From an uncultured Alphaproteobacteria bacterium (GTDB taxonomy: Bacteria > Pseudomonadota > Alphaproteobacteria > Caulobacterales > Parvularculaceae): a DNA stretch of 64,000 nt. Below the pieces are notes generated by a model that saw nothing but the letters and a program-made list of their open reading frames with translations, did not search any database and was not told the origin of the DNA. Position 1 is the first letter of the stretch, and every line of letters begins with the position of its first letter. The stretch is taken from NCBI GenBank assembly GCA_937895955.1, contig CALAZI010000197.1, positions 10,109 through 74,108 of the forward strand. The letters run 5' to 3'. The translations under genes and the position numbers were made by a program. Positions 17,965 through 25,811 of the stretch are shown here, piece after piece.

Positions 17965-18494
17965 TTGGCTCGCCCGCCGAATGATCGACGGCTTCGGCGC
18001 GCGGTACGATTTCGACGTCAGCTATATGCGCGCGATGCTGGCGACATCCCCCGCTGCCTTTTTCAAGTTCATCGCCGTGACGAAGCTCTCGCGCCACGCG
18101 GAGGCGGCGCCGAAGCAAGCGCTGTTCGCGGCGCGCCTTGTCGGCGTGATGACGGAAGATTGCGGGCCGTGCGTCCAGATCGTCGTCGACATGGCGCGCG
18201 GCGGGCGTCGCCGACGGCGACGTTGCCGCTGTCCTGTCGCGCGACATCGACATAATGAGCGAGAACGCGAGGATCGGCTTTCTTTTCGCCGATCGCGTCG
18301 CTCGCCGCGACGACGCCGACGCGATCCGGGAGGAAGTGCGGGCGAAATGGGGCGACAAAGGGGTCCTCGACCTCACCTTTGCGCTCCAGGCGTCACGCCT
18401 TTATCCGATGGTGAAGGCGGGCATGGGCTACGCCAGGGAATGCGTGCGCGTCAAAGTGGGCGACAAGCCCGTCGCCGTCGTGAAGGCCGCATGA
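17957..18494 (+). pseudogene. carboxymuconolactone decarboxylase/AhpD-like protein, one-base frameshift
   Basis: Two frames join to give one protein of about 178 residues. The first runs MRSWLARRMIDGFGARYDF and on to EDCGPC (Cys69 and Cys72, the CxxC of AhpD-like peroxidases), then VVDMAR. One extra base near 18,197-18,200, inside a GC-rich run, shifts the frame; the second part continues AGVADGDVAAVLSRDIDIM to the TGA at 18492. Upstream it overlaps the membrane gene by eight bases, and downstream its stop overlaps the sigma-factor ATG as ATGA, so operon geometry is intact. Carboxymuconolactone decarboxylase genes are standard partners of ECF41 sigma factors. The shift may be a real mutation or a sequencing error; the intact coupling favours an error or very recent loss. 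Confidence 0.8.
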
Positions 18495-19372
18495 GCGATA
18501 CTGCGGAGGAATTCGAGAAATGCCGGCTACGCCTGTTCGGCCTCGCCTATCGCATGCTCGGCTCGGCGGCGGACGCCGAAGACATTGTGCAGGAGACCTT
18601 CGTTCGCGCACGGACGACGGCGGCGGATGAACTCCGCTCGCCTGAGGCGTTTTTCGTCACGATTGCGACGCGCCTCTGCCTTGATGAATTGAAATCGGCG
18701 AAAAAGAAGCGAGAATCCTACGTTGGCGTGTGGCGCCCGGAGCCGATCGCCAGCGTCGATGGCATGACGCCGGAGACCGCCGTCGAACACGCCGATGACC
18801 TTTCCTTCGCGCTCCTCTTGACGCTTGAAAGGCTGTCGCCGCCGGAGCGCGCCGCGTTCCTCCTCCACGACGTGTTCGACACGCCTTTCCCTGACGTCGC
18901 GTCGATGCTTGGCAAGTCTGAAGCTGCTTGCCGGCAGCTCGCCTCAAGGGCTCGAAAAGCGGTGCGCGAAGCAAGACCGGCGCGGAAGGTCTCGCCTGAA
19001 TCGCATCAGGCGCTGCTCATGAAATTCGCGGAAGCGGTCGCGTCAGGCGATGCAAAGAAGCTTGAGGCGCTGCTTGCCGCGGACGCCGTCGCCTATTCGG
19101 ACGGCGGCGGCGTCAAGATTGCCGCGCTCAATCCGATTTTTGGGGCGGGAAGGATCGCGCGGTTCCTGAACGGGCTTGCTTCGAAAGCCGCGCGCCTTGG
19201 CGTCACGCCCTCCTTCCGGCTCGCCGAGATCAATGGCGCGGCGGCGTTTCTCATCGACTGGAATGGCGCGCTCGACCAGATTCTCTCGGTCGAAACCGAC
19301 GGCGAGAAGATCATTGCCGTTTTCATGGTGCGCAATCCGGAAAAGCTGAAGGCGGTCGCCGCTGGCCCCTGA
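18491..19372 (+). CDS. ECF41-type RNA polymerase sigma factor with SnoaL-like C-terminal domain
   Basis: A 293-residue extracytoplasmic-function sigma factor. Region 2 spans about residues 8-75 (LAYRMLGSAADAEDIVQETF), region 4 about 105-155 (LSPPERAAFLLHDVF, then a HTH), and a SnoaL-like domain of about 120 residues follows. Three marks of group ECF41 are visible: VWRPEP in the linker (WLPEP in the family), SDGGGVK (DGGGK) and NPEKL near the C-terminus (NPDKL). In this group the C-terminal extension controls activity in place of a separate anti-sigma factor. ATG 18491 overlaps the AhpD-like stop. The frame is open upstream, but that part encodes the frameshifted neighbour, not sigma residues. 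Confidence 0.92.
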   Translation: MSDTAEEFEKCRLRLFGLAYRMLGSAADAEDIVQETFVRARTTAADELRSPEAFFVTIATRLCLDELKSAKKKRESYVGVWRPEPIASVDGMTPETAVEHADDLSFALLLTLERLSPPERAAFLLHDVFDTPFPDVASMLGKSEAACRQLASRARKAVREARPARKVSPESHQALLMKFAEAVASGDAKKLEALLAADAVAYSDGGGVKIAALNPIFGAGRIARFLNGLASKAARLGVTPSFRLAEINGAAAFLIDWNGALDQILSVETDGEKIIAVFMVRNPEKLKAVAAGP

Positions 19373-19629
19373 ACGGCTAGGGCCGCCTGGACGAGTACGC
19401 CGAGGGAGTTCACCGTCGCGGCATGCGGCATGCGCTTGCCTGACCATCGGCATTTTTTCAACAGTCAGCGTATTCAATACGGCTAACGGACGCTTAGTAA
19501 CTATCGAACTTGCGCAAGGGGGCGGCGCCCGCAAGCGGTCGCCAACCATGCCTCCGCGATCCTTGCGCTGTTGCGTTGGGGAGAATACGCAGCGAGCGAA
19601 GGATCTGGCTCATCCTGGGTTTTAACGGC

Positions 19630-20085
19630 TCATCCGCCGCGGACAAATATGATCATCACGCAAAACAGCGTCAGGGCCGACATGACGCAGGCAGGGATCA
19701 GGCAAATCTGTATCCACGCTTCGCGGCCGCTGATGGCACCCGTAAACGTGTCATGCGGCTCCTCCAGGAATTTCGACCATGAGCTCTTTGTATCGAGCCG
19801 CTTCTTTCCGACGCGCGCCATGGCGTAGGGCGTTCCGACATACATGAGGAAGTAGAACGCCGAGATCGCCACCATGAACAGCGCCTCGCCATCGACGCTG
19901 AAGGTGAGAAAAAGCGCCGCAAACGCTACAGCGTGAATGGCGATGTAGGATTTGACGACTCCTGGATGAACCAGAGGCTCCTCTGCCGGCGCAGCCTTCG
20001 ACTCCCCATCCGGAGCGGACGGCGAAAAACTTTGAGAATCCGGCGGTTTTGTCTTGTGCTGCGGGCGGATAAGCGTTTCTGACAT
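19630..20085 (-). CDS. membrane protein divergent from nsrR
   Basis: A 151-residue protein with a charged N-terminal 45 residues and then three hydrophobic segments. The start is placed at ATG 20085, with AGGA about eight bases ahead; the longer frame from 20148 would run through the NsrR box and is unlikely. I do not recognise a family. Its start codon lies 13 bases from the edge of the NsrR box at 20098-20120, so it is almost certainly repressed by the NsrR-type regulator and part of the nitric-oxide response. Bases 19373-19629 between it and the sigma factor hold no gene I can support. Confidence 0.72.
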   Translation of the reverse strand: MSETLIRPQHKTKPPDSQSFSPSAPDGESKAAPAEEPLVHPGVVKSYIAIHAVAFAALFLTFSVDGEALFMVAISAFYFLMYVGTPYAMARVGKKRLDTKSSWSKFLEEPHDTFTGAISGREAWIQICLIPACVMSALTLFCVMIIFVRGG

Positions 20086-20097
20086 GACGATTCCTAA

Positions 20098-20120
20098 AAC
20101 ATGCATAACAGATACATGTT
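20098..20120. promoter_or_regulatory. NsrR box, 11-1-11 inverted repeat
   Basis: AACATGCATAA, one base, then AGATACATGTT: two 11-base half-sites separated by one base, the layout known for NsrR. The half-sites agree with each other at most positions and contain ATGCAT/ATGTAT as in the known consensus. A longer symmetric frame AAAACATG...CATGTTTT runs 20096-20122. The site lies between divergent nsrR and membrane-protein genes. Confidence 0.8.
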
Positions 20121-20125
20121 TTATA

Positions 20126-20154
20126 TTGCAGGATGCGAGAAAAAGCAATATATT
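20126..20154 (+). promoter_or_regulatory. candidate nsrR promoter
   Basis: TTGCAG at 20126-20131, a 17-base spacer, and TATATT at 20149-20154 form a good sigma-70-type promoter ending 23 bases before the nsrR start codon. It begins six bases after the NsrR box, so the bound regulator would touch its -35 element, consistent with autoregulation. Confidence 0.6.
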
Positions 20155-20177
20155 ATATGCACCTTATAGGAGGGCCC

Positions 20178-20618
20178 ATGCGCCTGAATGTGCAGACCGA
20201 TTATGCGCTGCGGCTGTTGATGCATCTCGCCGTCAACAAGGATGCGCTCGTAACTATTGCGGAGACGGCCGACCGCTATCGGATTTCCCGCAATCACCTC
20301 ATGAAAGTCGCCTACATTCTCGGGCGGGAGGGATTCGTTGAAACAGTGCGGGGCCGCTCAGGCGGCCTGCGGCTCGCAAGGCCGGCGCGGGAAATCGGCG
20401 TCGGCGATGTCATCCGGAGCATGGAAGGCGATTTCGCGCTTGTCGAATGTTTTCAGGACGGCAAGGGCGAATGCCTGATCACCCGGGCTTGCAAGCTTAA
20501 GGGTGTATTGCACGAAGCGATGGCTGCCTTCATCGCGACGCTTGATCAATACAGCATTCATGATCTGACGGCGCGCAATCCCGGCCTCAAGACCCTGCTT
20601 GCCTCCGAGGCCGCCTGA
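20178..20618 (+). CDS. nsrR: NsrR-type Rrf2 nitric-oxide-sensing repressor
   Basis: A 146-residue Rrf2-family regulator. The winged helix covers residues 1-80 (MRLNVQTDYALRLLMHLAV at the start), and three cysteines, Cys91, Cys99 and Cys105, fall in the cluster-binding loop. The stretch ending ITRACKLKGVL and the later FIATLDQYSIHDL match the NsrR branch rather than IscR. NsrR uses its iron-sulfur cluster to sense NO and releases DNA. I start at ATG 20178 with AGGAGGG just upstream. It heads a plus-strand operon with the truncated hemoglobin (stop/start overlap TGATG), a membrane protein and a DUF1971 cupin. Confidence 0.92.
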   Translation: MRLNVQTDYALRLLMHLAVNKDALVTIAETADRYRISRNHLMKVAYILGREGFVETVRGRSGGLRLARPAREIGVGDVIRSMEGDFALVECFQDGKGECLITRACKLKGVLHEAMAAFIATLDQYSIHDLTARNPGLKTLLASEAA

Positions 20619-21067
20619 TGGAGCGGCAATATTACGCCAGCGCCGAGGAACGCCGCGCCGAAATCCAGGCCCACGCCCATGCGATGGGGATCACTGAAGA
20701 TTATATATCAATGCTCGTCGATACGTTTTACGAGCGCATCCGCGGCCATGAGCTGATCGGGCCAATATTCGACGAGGCGATCGGCGATAATTGGCCGCCG
20801 CATCTCGCCAAGATGAAGCAGTTCTGGAGCTCCGTCGCCCTCAATACCGGGGTTTATTCCGGCAAGCCCGTACCCGCGCACCAGAAGCTCTCCCGCGCGC
20901 AGCCATGGCATTTCAACATCTGGCTCGCGCTCTTCCGTCAGACCCTCGAAGACACCGCTCCGAGCCGCGAGGCCATCGCCTATTTCATGGAGCGCGCCGA
21001 ACGTATCGCGCAGAGCCTGCAGCTTGCGATGTTCGGCGTGCCCGGCATTCCGCCGGGGCGCGAATGA
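20618..21067 (+). CDS. group III truncated hemoglobin
   Basis: A 149-residue globin of the group III truncated type. The family hallmarks seen are FYERIRGHELIGPIF, the conserved aromatic block MKQFWSSVALNTGVYSGKP, PAHQKL and HFNIWLALFRQTL, which carries the proximal heme ligand region. Related globins are linked to NO or nitrosative stress and microaerobic growth. Placement directly after nsrR, with overlapping stop and start, supports a role in NO detoxification or sensing here. The membrane gene after it overlaps by ATGA. Confidence 0.93.
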   Translation: MERQYYASAEERRAEIQAHAHAMGITEDYISMLVDTFYERIRGHELIGPIFDEAIGDNWPPHLAKMKQFWSSVALNTGVYSGKPVPAHQKLSRAQPWHFNIWLALFRQTLEDTAPSREAIAYFMERAERIAQSLQLAMFGVPGIPPGRE

Positions 21068-21492
21068 GCGGGCGGGCGATCGCTCCGGCGCTGTCGCTTT
21101 TGTGGGCGGGGCTTGTGCTCGGCGGCTCGCTGATCGCCGCACCCGCGATATTTCAGGCGCAGACCTTGAGTCTCCCTGTTGCCCTTGATGTCGGGAGCGC
21201 GCAATTCCTATGGATCGGAATCGCCGAAGGCGCCCTCTGCGCGGCGTTTCTTCTGGCGCAGAGTTTCGCGGGCGGCGTCAACTGGAAGCTCGCCGCGGTC
21301 CCGTTCTTCCTGCTTCTCGTGCAGCGCTTCATTATCATGCCACCCCTCGATGCGCGAACGCTGCAGATCATCGCCGGGGAAAGCGCTGGCGAAAGCCATC
21401 TTCATATCGTCTTTATCGTTATGGAGGTCATCAAGGTGATCGCACTGTTTGTCATTGCCTGGGCAGGCCTGTCCGCTGATGCGCGGCGCTGA
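21064..21492 (+). CDS. four-helix membrane protein of the NsrR operon
   Basis: A 142-residue integral membrane protein with four hydrophobic segments; the first is LLWAGLVLGGSLIAAPAIFQA. ATG 21064 overlaps the globin stop (ATGA). A much longer frame opens at 20791 inside the globin gene and is rejected as a shadow. I do not recognise the family with confidence; similar small membrane proteins accompany NsrR and Rrf2 genes in alphaproteobacteria. Co-regulation with the NO response is implied by the coupling. No heme- or metal-ligand pattern is obvious apart from a SHLHIVF segment near the fourth helix. Confidence 0.75.
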   Translation: MSGRAIAPALSLLWAGLVLGGSLIAAPAIFQAQTLSLPVALDVGSAQFLWIGIAEGALCAAFLLAQSFAGGVNWKLAAVPFFLLLVQRFIIMPPLDARTLQIIAGESAGESHLHIVFIVMEVIKVIALFVIAWAGLSADARR

Positions 21493-21495
21493 GCG

Positions 21496-21807
21496 ATGCC
21501 AATTCGCAAGGACTTTCCCGCCTTCCTCTCAAAATATTCCGAAACGCCGGTTTTCACACAGGAGACCGTGCCGCCGAAGCTTACTTCCGTGCACGACACG
21601 AAGCTGGGCGTCTGGGGCAAGCTCGTCGTACTCGAAGGCGAACTCGATTACGTCGTGCCCGGGCCGCCGCCAGCCCGCCAGCGCATCACGCCATGGAATT
21701 ACAGCGTCATCGAACCCGCCGTGCCGCACCGCGTCGAACTGAATGGCTCGGTGCGCTTCAAGGTTGAGTTTTACCGCGATAAAGCCGGAGAATTGTCCGG
21801 CCAGTAG
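21496..21807 (+). CDS. DUF1971 cupin-like protein
   Basis: A 103-residue single-domain protein matching DUF1971, the small beta-barrel domain also found fused to some TehB-like proteins. Seen: KLGVWGKLVVLEGEL and the PWNYSVIEPAVPHRVE block, where a His near residue 79 could be a ligand. Function is unknown; members recur in NO and Rrf2-linked operons. It follows the membrane gene by three bases. Its last 37 bases overlap, on the opposite strand, the end of the YggS-like gene, which makes the two genes convergent and overlapping. Confidence 0.85.
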   Translation: MPIRKDFPAFLSKYSETPVFTQETVPPKLTSVHDTKLGVWGKLVVLEGELDYVVPGPPPARQRITPWNYSVIEPAVPHRVELNGSVRFKVEFYRDKAGELSGQ

Positions 21808-22544
21808 TGACTATCCGGCAGAGGCCGAGCGCCGAATATCGCCTGACCGACGCGCACCAGCGTTGCGCCTTCCTCGACAGCAATCTCGAAATCTCCCGAC
21901 ATGCCCATCGAGAGCCCGTCGAAACTCATTCCCTGCGGCGCGCGGTTGCGCAGCATGTTCTGCAGAACACTCATCAGCCGGAAACACTGGCGCACGCGCT
22001 GTTTATCGGCCGAAAACACGGCGAGCGTCATCAGACCCTTAACGCGCAGTCGGTCGAATGCAGGAAGCTCTCTCACAAAGGGCAGGATATCGGTTGGATC
22101 AAGACCGTATTTGTTCGCCTCGCCCGAACTGTTAACCTGCACATAGACATCAAGCATGCGATCTTCGATCTCTAGGCGGCGCTGCAGCGCTTCGGCGAGT
22201 TTCGTACTTCCCAGTGCCTGAAACTCATCGGCAAGCCGCGCGACATGTTTCACCTTGTTGGTCTGCAGACGGCCGATAAGCGACCAGCGCGCTGTCAAAT
22301 CGGCGAGGCGCTCCGCCTTGCCTTGCAGCTCCTGCACTTTGTTTTCGCCGAACCGTCCGCATCCCGCCGCGCGGGCGAAGCGGATGCGCGCATCGTCCAC
22401 AGTTTTCGTGACAGGCAGCAGCTCGACGCTTTCGGGGACGCGGCCCGCTCGGAAGCACGCGGCGTCTATACGCGACCGAACGGCGCAGATATTGCGCTCA
22501 ATGTCGGCGGATGATGCGGCTATCGGGAATGCGGCGTTGTTCAT
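21771..22544 (-). CDS. YggS/PLPBP family pyridoxal-phosphate homeostasis protein
   Basis: A 257-residue single-barrel PLP-binding protein of the YggS/PROSC family, which buffers free pyridoxal phosphate and affects amino-acid pools. PLP-binding Lys47 lies in LLPVTKTV; the family blocks FGENKVQE, WSLIGRLQTNK, VQVNSSGEANKYG and GLSMGMSGDFEIAVEEGATLVRVGQAIFG are all present. The C-terminus is longer by about a dozen residues than usual and reads through the end of the convergent DUF1971 gene. It appears to be a free-standing housekeeping gene; bases 22545-22664 upstream show no other feature. Confidence 0.93.
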   Translation of the reverse strand: MNNAAFPIAASSADIERNICAVRSRIDAACFRAGRVPESVELLPVTKTVDDARIRFARAAGCGRFGENKVQELQGKAERLADLTARWSLIGRLQTNKVKHVARLADEFQALGSTKLAEALQRRLEIEDRMLDVYVQVNSSGEANKYGLDPTDILPFVRELPAFDRLRVKGLMTLAVFSADKQRVRQCFRLMSVLQNMLRNRAPQGMSFDGLSMGMSGDFEIAVEEGATLVRVGQAIFGARPLPDSHYWPDNSPALSR

Positions 22545-22664
22545 TTGAAAGCAAAACGCTGACTAATCCTGGGACGACGAAACAATCGAACCGAGCCGCA
22601 GCGGAATCATATCTGCGAGCTCGTCCAGCATTTATCAGAAACATTGTCCCCGAAACCGGAGTTT

Positions 22665-23315
22665 TCAGAGTGGGGCGCAATCTGTCCGGCCCGCGCTGCC
22701 CGGTAGGCCGTGTAGTATGCGCCAAGCATCGCGCGTCATTTCCCAATAATTTGAGTCACGGGTCGTGCCGTCGGGGCGTATGCTCGTCCGCGTGCCCATC
22801 GGCACAAAACCTGCCGCCTCGATTACCTTTGCCGACGCGAAATTGTCCAGCGCTGCTGTCAAACCGATCAGCCGCACTCCCAGATGTTCGAACATCCAGC
22901 CGAAACTGCGGGCGGCGCCGGTTTTGCCGACGCCTCTTCCCTGAGCATCTGCTCTGTAGGCGCCGGCAATCTCGGCGGCTGAGCGTTCGGGCCAGATGGT
23001 GAAATAGGAATAAGCTGAAACAGCATCGCCCTCGTCGAGCATGACGCACAGCAATGCGGTGCCCTCCATTCGGCGATGCGCTGCGACCTCTACCCAGTTA
23101 CCGATGTTCTCTCGCGTGAGAGGCCGAGGCAGGTCATAGATCGGGTCGGAGACGGCGGCATCGGTCAGCAGTTCGACCAAGCCCATCACGTGCTCCGCAT
23201 TAGCAAGGCGATAAGATGATCCAAGAAGGCTGACATCGGCCTCCCGCACCGCTTGCCGAATGGCTTGCGCTTCCTCGTCGGAAACATCGAAGCTATTGAG
23301 TGGCGGTGCGCTCAT
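22665..23315 (-). CDS. GNAT-family N-acetyltransferase
   Basis: A 216-residue protein. Residues about 40-195 form a GNAT fold; the acetyl-CoA binding motif A appears as AYRADAQGRGVGKTGAARSF, followed by LTAALDNFASAKVIEAAGFVPMGTR, the typical final helix and strand. It resembles enzymes acetylating an amino group of a small molecule or protein, but the substrate cannot be read. It stands alone between the YggS-like gene and the thioredoxin-like gene on the minus strand. Confidence 0.87.
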   Translation of the reverse strand: MSAPPLNSFDVSDEEAQAIRQAVREADVSLLGSSYRLANAEHVMGLVELLTDAAVSDPIYDLPRPLTRENIGNWVEVAAHRRMEGTALLCVMLDEGDAVSAYSYFTIWPERSAAEIAGAYRADAQGRGVGKTGAARSFGWMFEHLGVRLIGLTAALDNFASAKVIEAAGFVPMGTRTSIRPDGTTRDSNYWEMTRDAWRILHGLPGSAGRTDCAPL

Positions 23316-23431
23316 TTTTTGTCACAGGCATGCGTTGTGCATGCATCAAACGCCCAAACCGGTGCGGTCACAATTTCATCTACGCCTTCTTAAGCTGGCG
23401 GCCCTTTTTATCCCTGGTCGGCGTTGTCAAT

Positions 23432-23986
23432 TCAAGGTCCCGGCAATATCGAGCAGCCACTTTCATCTGATGCCGGCCCTGCAGCCATCTCAACAACTGT
23501 CTCAGGCTGTCTGTCCTCGCTCTCCCGCATCAGCGCCATGATTTCCGCGCCGAGCGTCAGATCCTGCTCCATGCCGAATTTGTGCTTGCGGAGCCTTCCT
23601 TCGCGGTCGATCAAGAGCAGGGTCGGCGTTCCCTGCATATTGTATTCCGTCATTGTCCTCGGCAGGCTTCCGCCGTCCGAAGGCGCATCGATCCCGACCG
23701 GGAAGGTAATCCTGTATTCATGCAGGAAGGCTTCGAGCGCTTCCTTTTTTCCCTGGCCGGCATGATGTTCAAACACCGTATGCAGCCCGATGACAGCGAC
23801 ATCTTTTTCGTTGAACGTCGCCGCGACGCGTTGTGCTTGCGGCAGCCCGTGCGAGACGCATCCCGGACACAGCATCTGAAACGCCTCGATCAGCACCACG
23901 CGCCCGCGCAGCGACTGAAGTGTCACCGGCGCTTTCGTGTTGAACCAGTGCGTGGCCTGCAGTTCGGGAGCCTGTTGCAGTCTCAT
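23432..23986 (-). CDS. TlpA/AhpC-type thioredoxin-fold protein
   Basis: A 184-residue protein with a thioredoxin fold like TlpA/AhpC-TSA redoxins. The redox motif CPGC (Cys40, Cys43) sits after strand VVLIEAFQ, and the cis-Pro region reads GTPTLLLIDREG. No signal peptide is visible, so it is probably cytoplasmic. It lies 166 bases downstream of the glutaredoxin-like gene on the same strand and belongs with the redox-defence genes by location. Whether it acts as a reductase or a peroxidase cannot be told; a peroxidatic motif is not clear. Confidence 0.85.
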   Translation of the reverse strand: MRLQQAPELQATHWFNTKAPVTLQSLRGRVVLIEAFQMLCPGCVSHGLPQAQRVAATFNEKDVAVIGLHTVFEHHAGQGKKEALEAFLHEYRITFPVGIDAPSDGGSLPRTMTEYNMQGTPTLLLIDREGRLRKHKFGMEQDLTLGAEIMALMRESEDRQPETVVEMAAGPASDESGCSILPGP

Positions 23987-24152
23987 TGCTCATTATCCTT
24001 CGTTTTATTTCGCGTACCCTACAAAGTGGTCGGATCGGACGCAGTCTGGACGGCGCCGCTGTCGCTGCGCCGGAACGCCCGCAGTTCCGCGTTTCGCCAT
24101 GGGAGAGAGATGCGAAAGCCGAAACTGCGGGCAAGCCCGGTTTTGGACCGGG

Positions 24153-24389
24153 CTATTTCAGATCGGCGATGCTTGCACCGAAATTTATGTGATACGGCTG
24201 CCCGCCGATCACGAAGGCCGGCACGGATTTGACGCCGGCTTTTTCTGCTTCCGCGATCCGATTCGGTTTTTCGCCGAGATGCACGATCTCGACATTGTAT
24301 TTCGAGCGGTCGAGGCTTTCCGCGAACTGCTTTTCGGCATCGACGCAGACGGTGCATCCGGCATGATAGAATGTTGCTGTAGTGCTCAT
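24153..24389 (-). CDS. glutaredoxin-like protein
   Basis: A 78-residue thioredoxin-fold protein of glutaredoxin or NrdH size. It has a CTVC motif (Cys12, Cys15) and a VKSVPAFVIGGQPYHINFG segment with the cis-Pro of the fold. A function as a small dithiol donor is expected. It sits 11 bases downstream of the SOD gene and is probably co-transcribed with it. The motif differs from classic CPYC, so the partner system is open. Confidence 0.87.
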   Translation of the reverse strand: MSTTATFYHAGCTVCVDAEKQFAESLDRSKYNVEIVHLGEKPNRIAEAEKAGVKSVPAFVIGGQPYHINFGASIADLK

Positions 24390-24400
24390 GATATTTCTCC

Positions 24401-25006
24401 TTACTTGGGTGGGTTGGGGTTGCGTGGGCCAAACGCTGCGCAGGCGATTCTCGCGCCAGCGCCTCCGATGGGCTGCGTCTGGTAATCATCCGGCGCGGCG
24501 TGAATAATCAGCGCCGCCCCGTCTGAATCTGTAAGGTCGCTTAATGCGACCGAAGACGTGAAAAAATCTGCGCGCGCGCTTCCGTCCGCATACGCATATA
24601 CATTGGGCAGGTCGCCGCCATGGGCGCCGCCCGGGTGCAGGAAGCCATGCGGACCGCCTTCGCCCTCGACATGTCCGCCCGAAGCCTTGAAGACGCCGGT
24701 ATCGGAACAATCGCCCGTCATATGTAAATGGACGCCGTGCCAGCCGGACGGCAAGTTGTTCGCCCGTAGCTGAATCACGACGCCCTGAACCCCTTGCCAG
24801 GCCAGGACATCCCCGATGCGCTCGCCTTTCCCTCCGATCAGCTTGGCTTTGGCTCTTGCGCCGTAAGCAGACTGCCCCGAATTCGCCGTGACGGCCCGCG
24901 CGGCCTCTGGCGCGGCCGCGCTTTCGTCCGCGGCGGGGGCCCGCCCGCAAGCGAGGACGCTTGCAAGGCAGGCCATGCCGGCGAGCAAGAGAGGCGCGCG
25001 CGTCAT
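24401..25006 (-). CDS. sodC: Cu/Zn superoxide dismutase, periplasmic lipoprotein-like
   Basis: Dismutes superoxide to peroxide and oxygen in the periplasm. The 201-residue protein begins with a signal sequence ending LASVLAC, a lipobox. Metal ligands and structural parts visible include WHGVHLH, the DCSDTG disulfide region, GPHGFLHPGGAHGGDLPN and a C-terminal IIHAAPDDYQTQPIGGAGARIAC. These are the signature blocks of the copper-zinc family. It overlaps the exported upstream gene by ATGA. Together with the glutaredoxin-like gene it forms a redox operon, divergent from the MarR regulator. Confidence 0.95.
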   Translation of the reverse strand: MTRAPLLLAGMACLASVLACGRAPAADESAAAPEAARAVTANSGQSAYGARAKAKLIGGKGERIGDVLAWQGVQGVVIQLRANNLPSGWHGVHLHMTGDCSDTGVFKASGGHVEGEGGPHGFLHPGGAHGGDLPNVYAYADGSARADFFTSSVALSDLTDSDGAALIIHAAPDDYQTQPIGGAGARIACAAFGPRNPNPPK

Positions 25007-25719
25007 TTCTGCGCCGTCACGCGGCCGGGAAGGGAAAGATCGCCGGAGGCGACGTCATGCACGCCGGTCACGCACAGAAGCGGCGCTTCGCCGTTCTGGT
25101 TGACCTGCAATTCCGCCGTCACCGCATCGAAGGACGTTTTCTCGGTCTTGCTGACCGGAACCGTGATCTTCGCGATCTTGCCGTCGAGGATCGGGCTCAT
25201 GCCCGGGCTGTCAAGCGCAATGGGAAGATAGGGGGCCGTCGCCGGGAGCAGATCGACGCCGGGCGACACATCGCGGACCTTGAGACCTGCGCCGCAGGCT
25301 TTGTCCTCGACCAGCACGACCCAGTGCGAATGCCAGTCCGCGCCGTCATTGGCCGGATCGCCGTCCTGATCCTCGTCATAAAGCGGCGTGTCGTCGAAAT
25401 CGGGATGCGCCGTGATGGCGAGCGAGAGAATTCCCGATTCCTTGTCGAAGCCGACAACGGAAGGATCGAGATTGGTCGGCCAGACATAGGACTCGACTTT
25501 TGCGCCCGTAAGCTGACCGACGGGTACGGGCTTCGCGCTTCCGGCGACGCCGGCAAGCTCCATCATGAAAGTGGTGAGGCGGCCGTCAGTCGTCGCGCCC
25601 GCACGGGTGATATCGAAGGCCGGCGTCTTGTCCGCTTCGGTTTTGCTCTTGATCTCGTGTGCGGCGGCCCCCTGGGCCCCGGCTGCTATCGCAAGAGCGG
25701 TCAGTAGTAAACTTTTCAC
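25003..25719 (-). CDS. exported protein of unknown function in the sodC operon
   Basis: A 238-residue secreted protein. I start it at GTG 25719, because GGAG lies six bases upstream and the protein then begins with the signal peptide (VKSLLLTALAIAAGAQGAAA); the frame also opens four codons earlier at TTG. The mature part has an acidic segment LYDEDQDGDPANDGADWHSHW, which has the look of a divalent-metal or calcium site, and two cysteines. I do not recognise a family. The end overlaps sodC, so the two are translated together; a role in periplasmic metal handling or redox defence is suggested by context only. Confidence 0.8.
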   Translation of the reverse strand: MKSLLLTALAIAAGAQGAAAHEIKSKTEADKTPAFDITRAGATTDGRLTTFMMELAGVAGSAKPVPVGQLTGAKVESYVWPTNLDPSVVGFDKESGILSLAITAHPDFDDTPLYDEDQDGDPANDGADWHSHWVVLVEDKACGAGLKVRDVSPGVDLLPATAPYLPIALDSPGMSPILDGKIAKITVPVSKTEKTSFDAVTAELQVNQNGEAPLLCVTGVHDVASGDLSLPGRVTAQK

Positions 25720-25811
25720 TTCAGTCTCCAAGAGGTTTCGACTCGATACGAGATATCTATCTACCCGCCGGAGAACTTGTCAAGAAGGTTTTTTGTCGAT
25801 ACTATTATGAA

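Noticed and set aside
17669..18490. continuous long frame running into the sigma factor, giving a 567-residue fusion
   Set aside because: It is an accident of the frameshift: it begins out of frame in the membrane gene, contains half of the AhpD-like protein, then Arg-rich nonsense, before the sigma factor starts at ATG 18491.
19509..19518. Another TTGCGCAA palindrome
   Set aside because: It lies between the convergent ends of the sigma factor and membrane protein genes with no promoter near; one such 8-mer by chance in 64 kb is expected.
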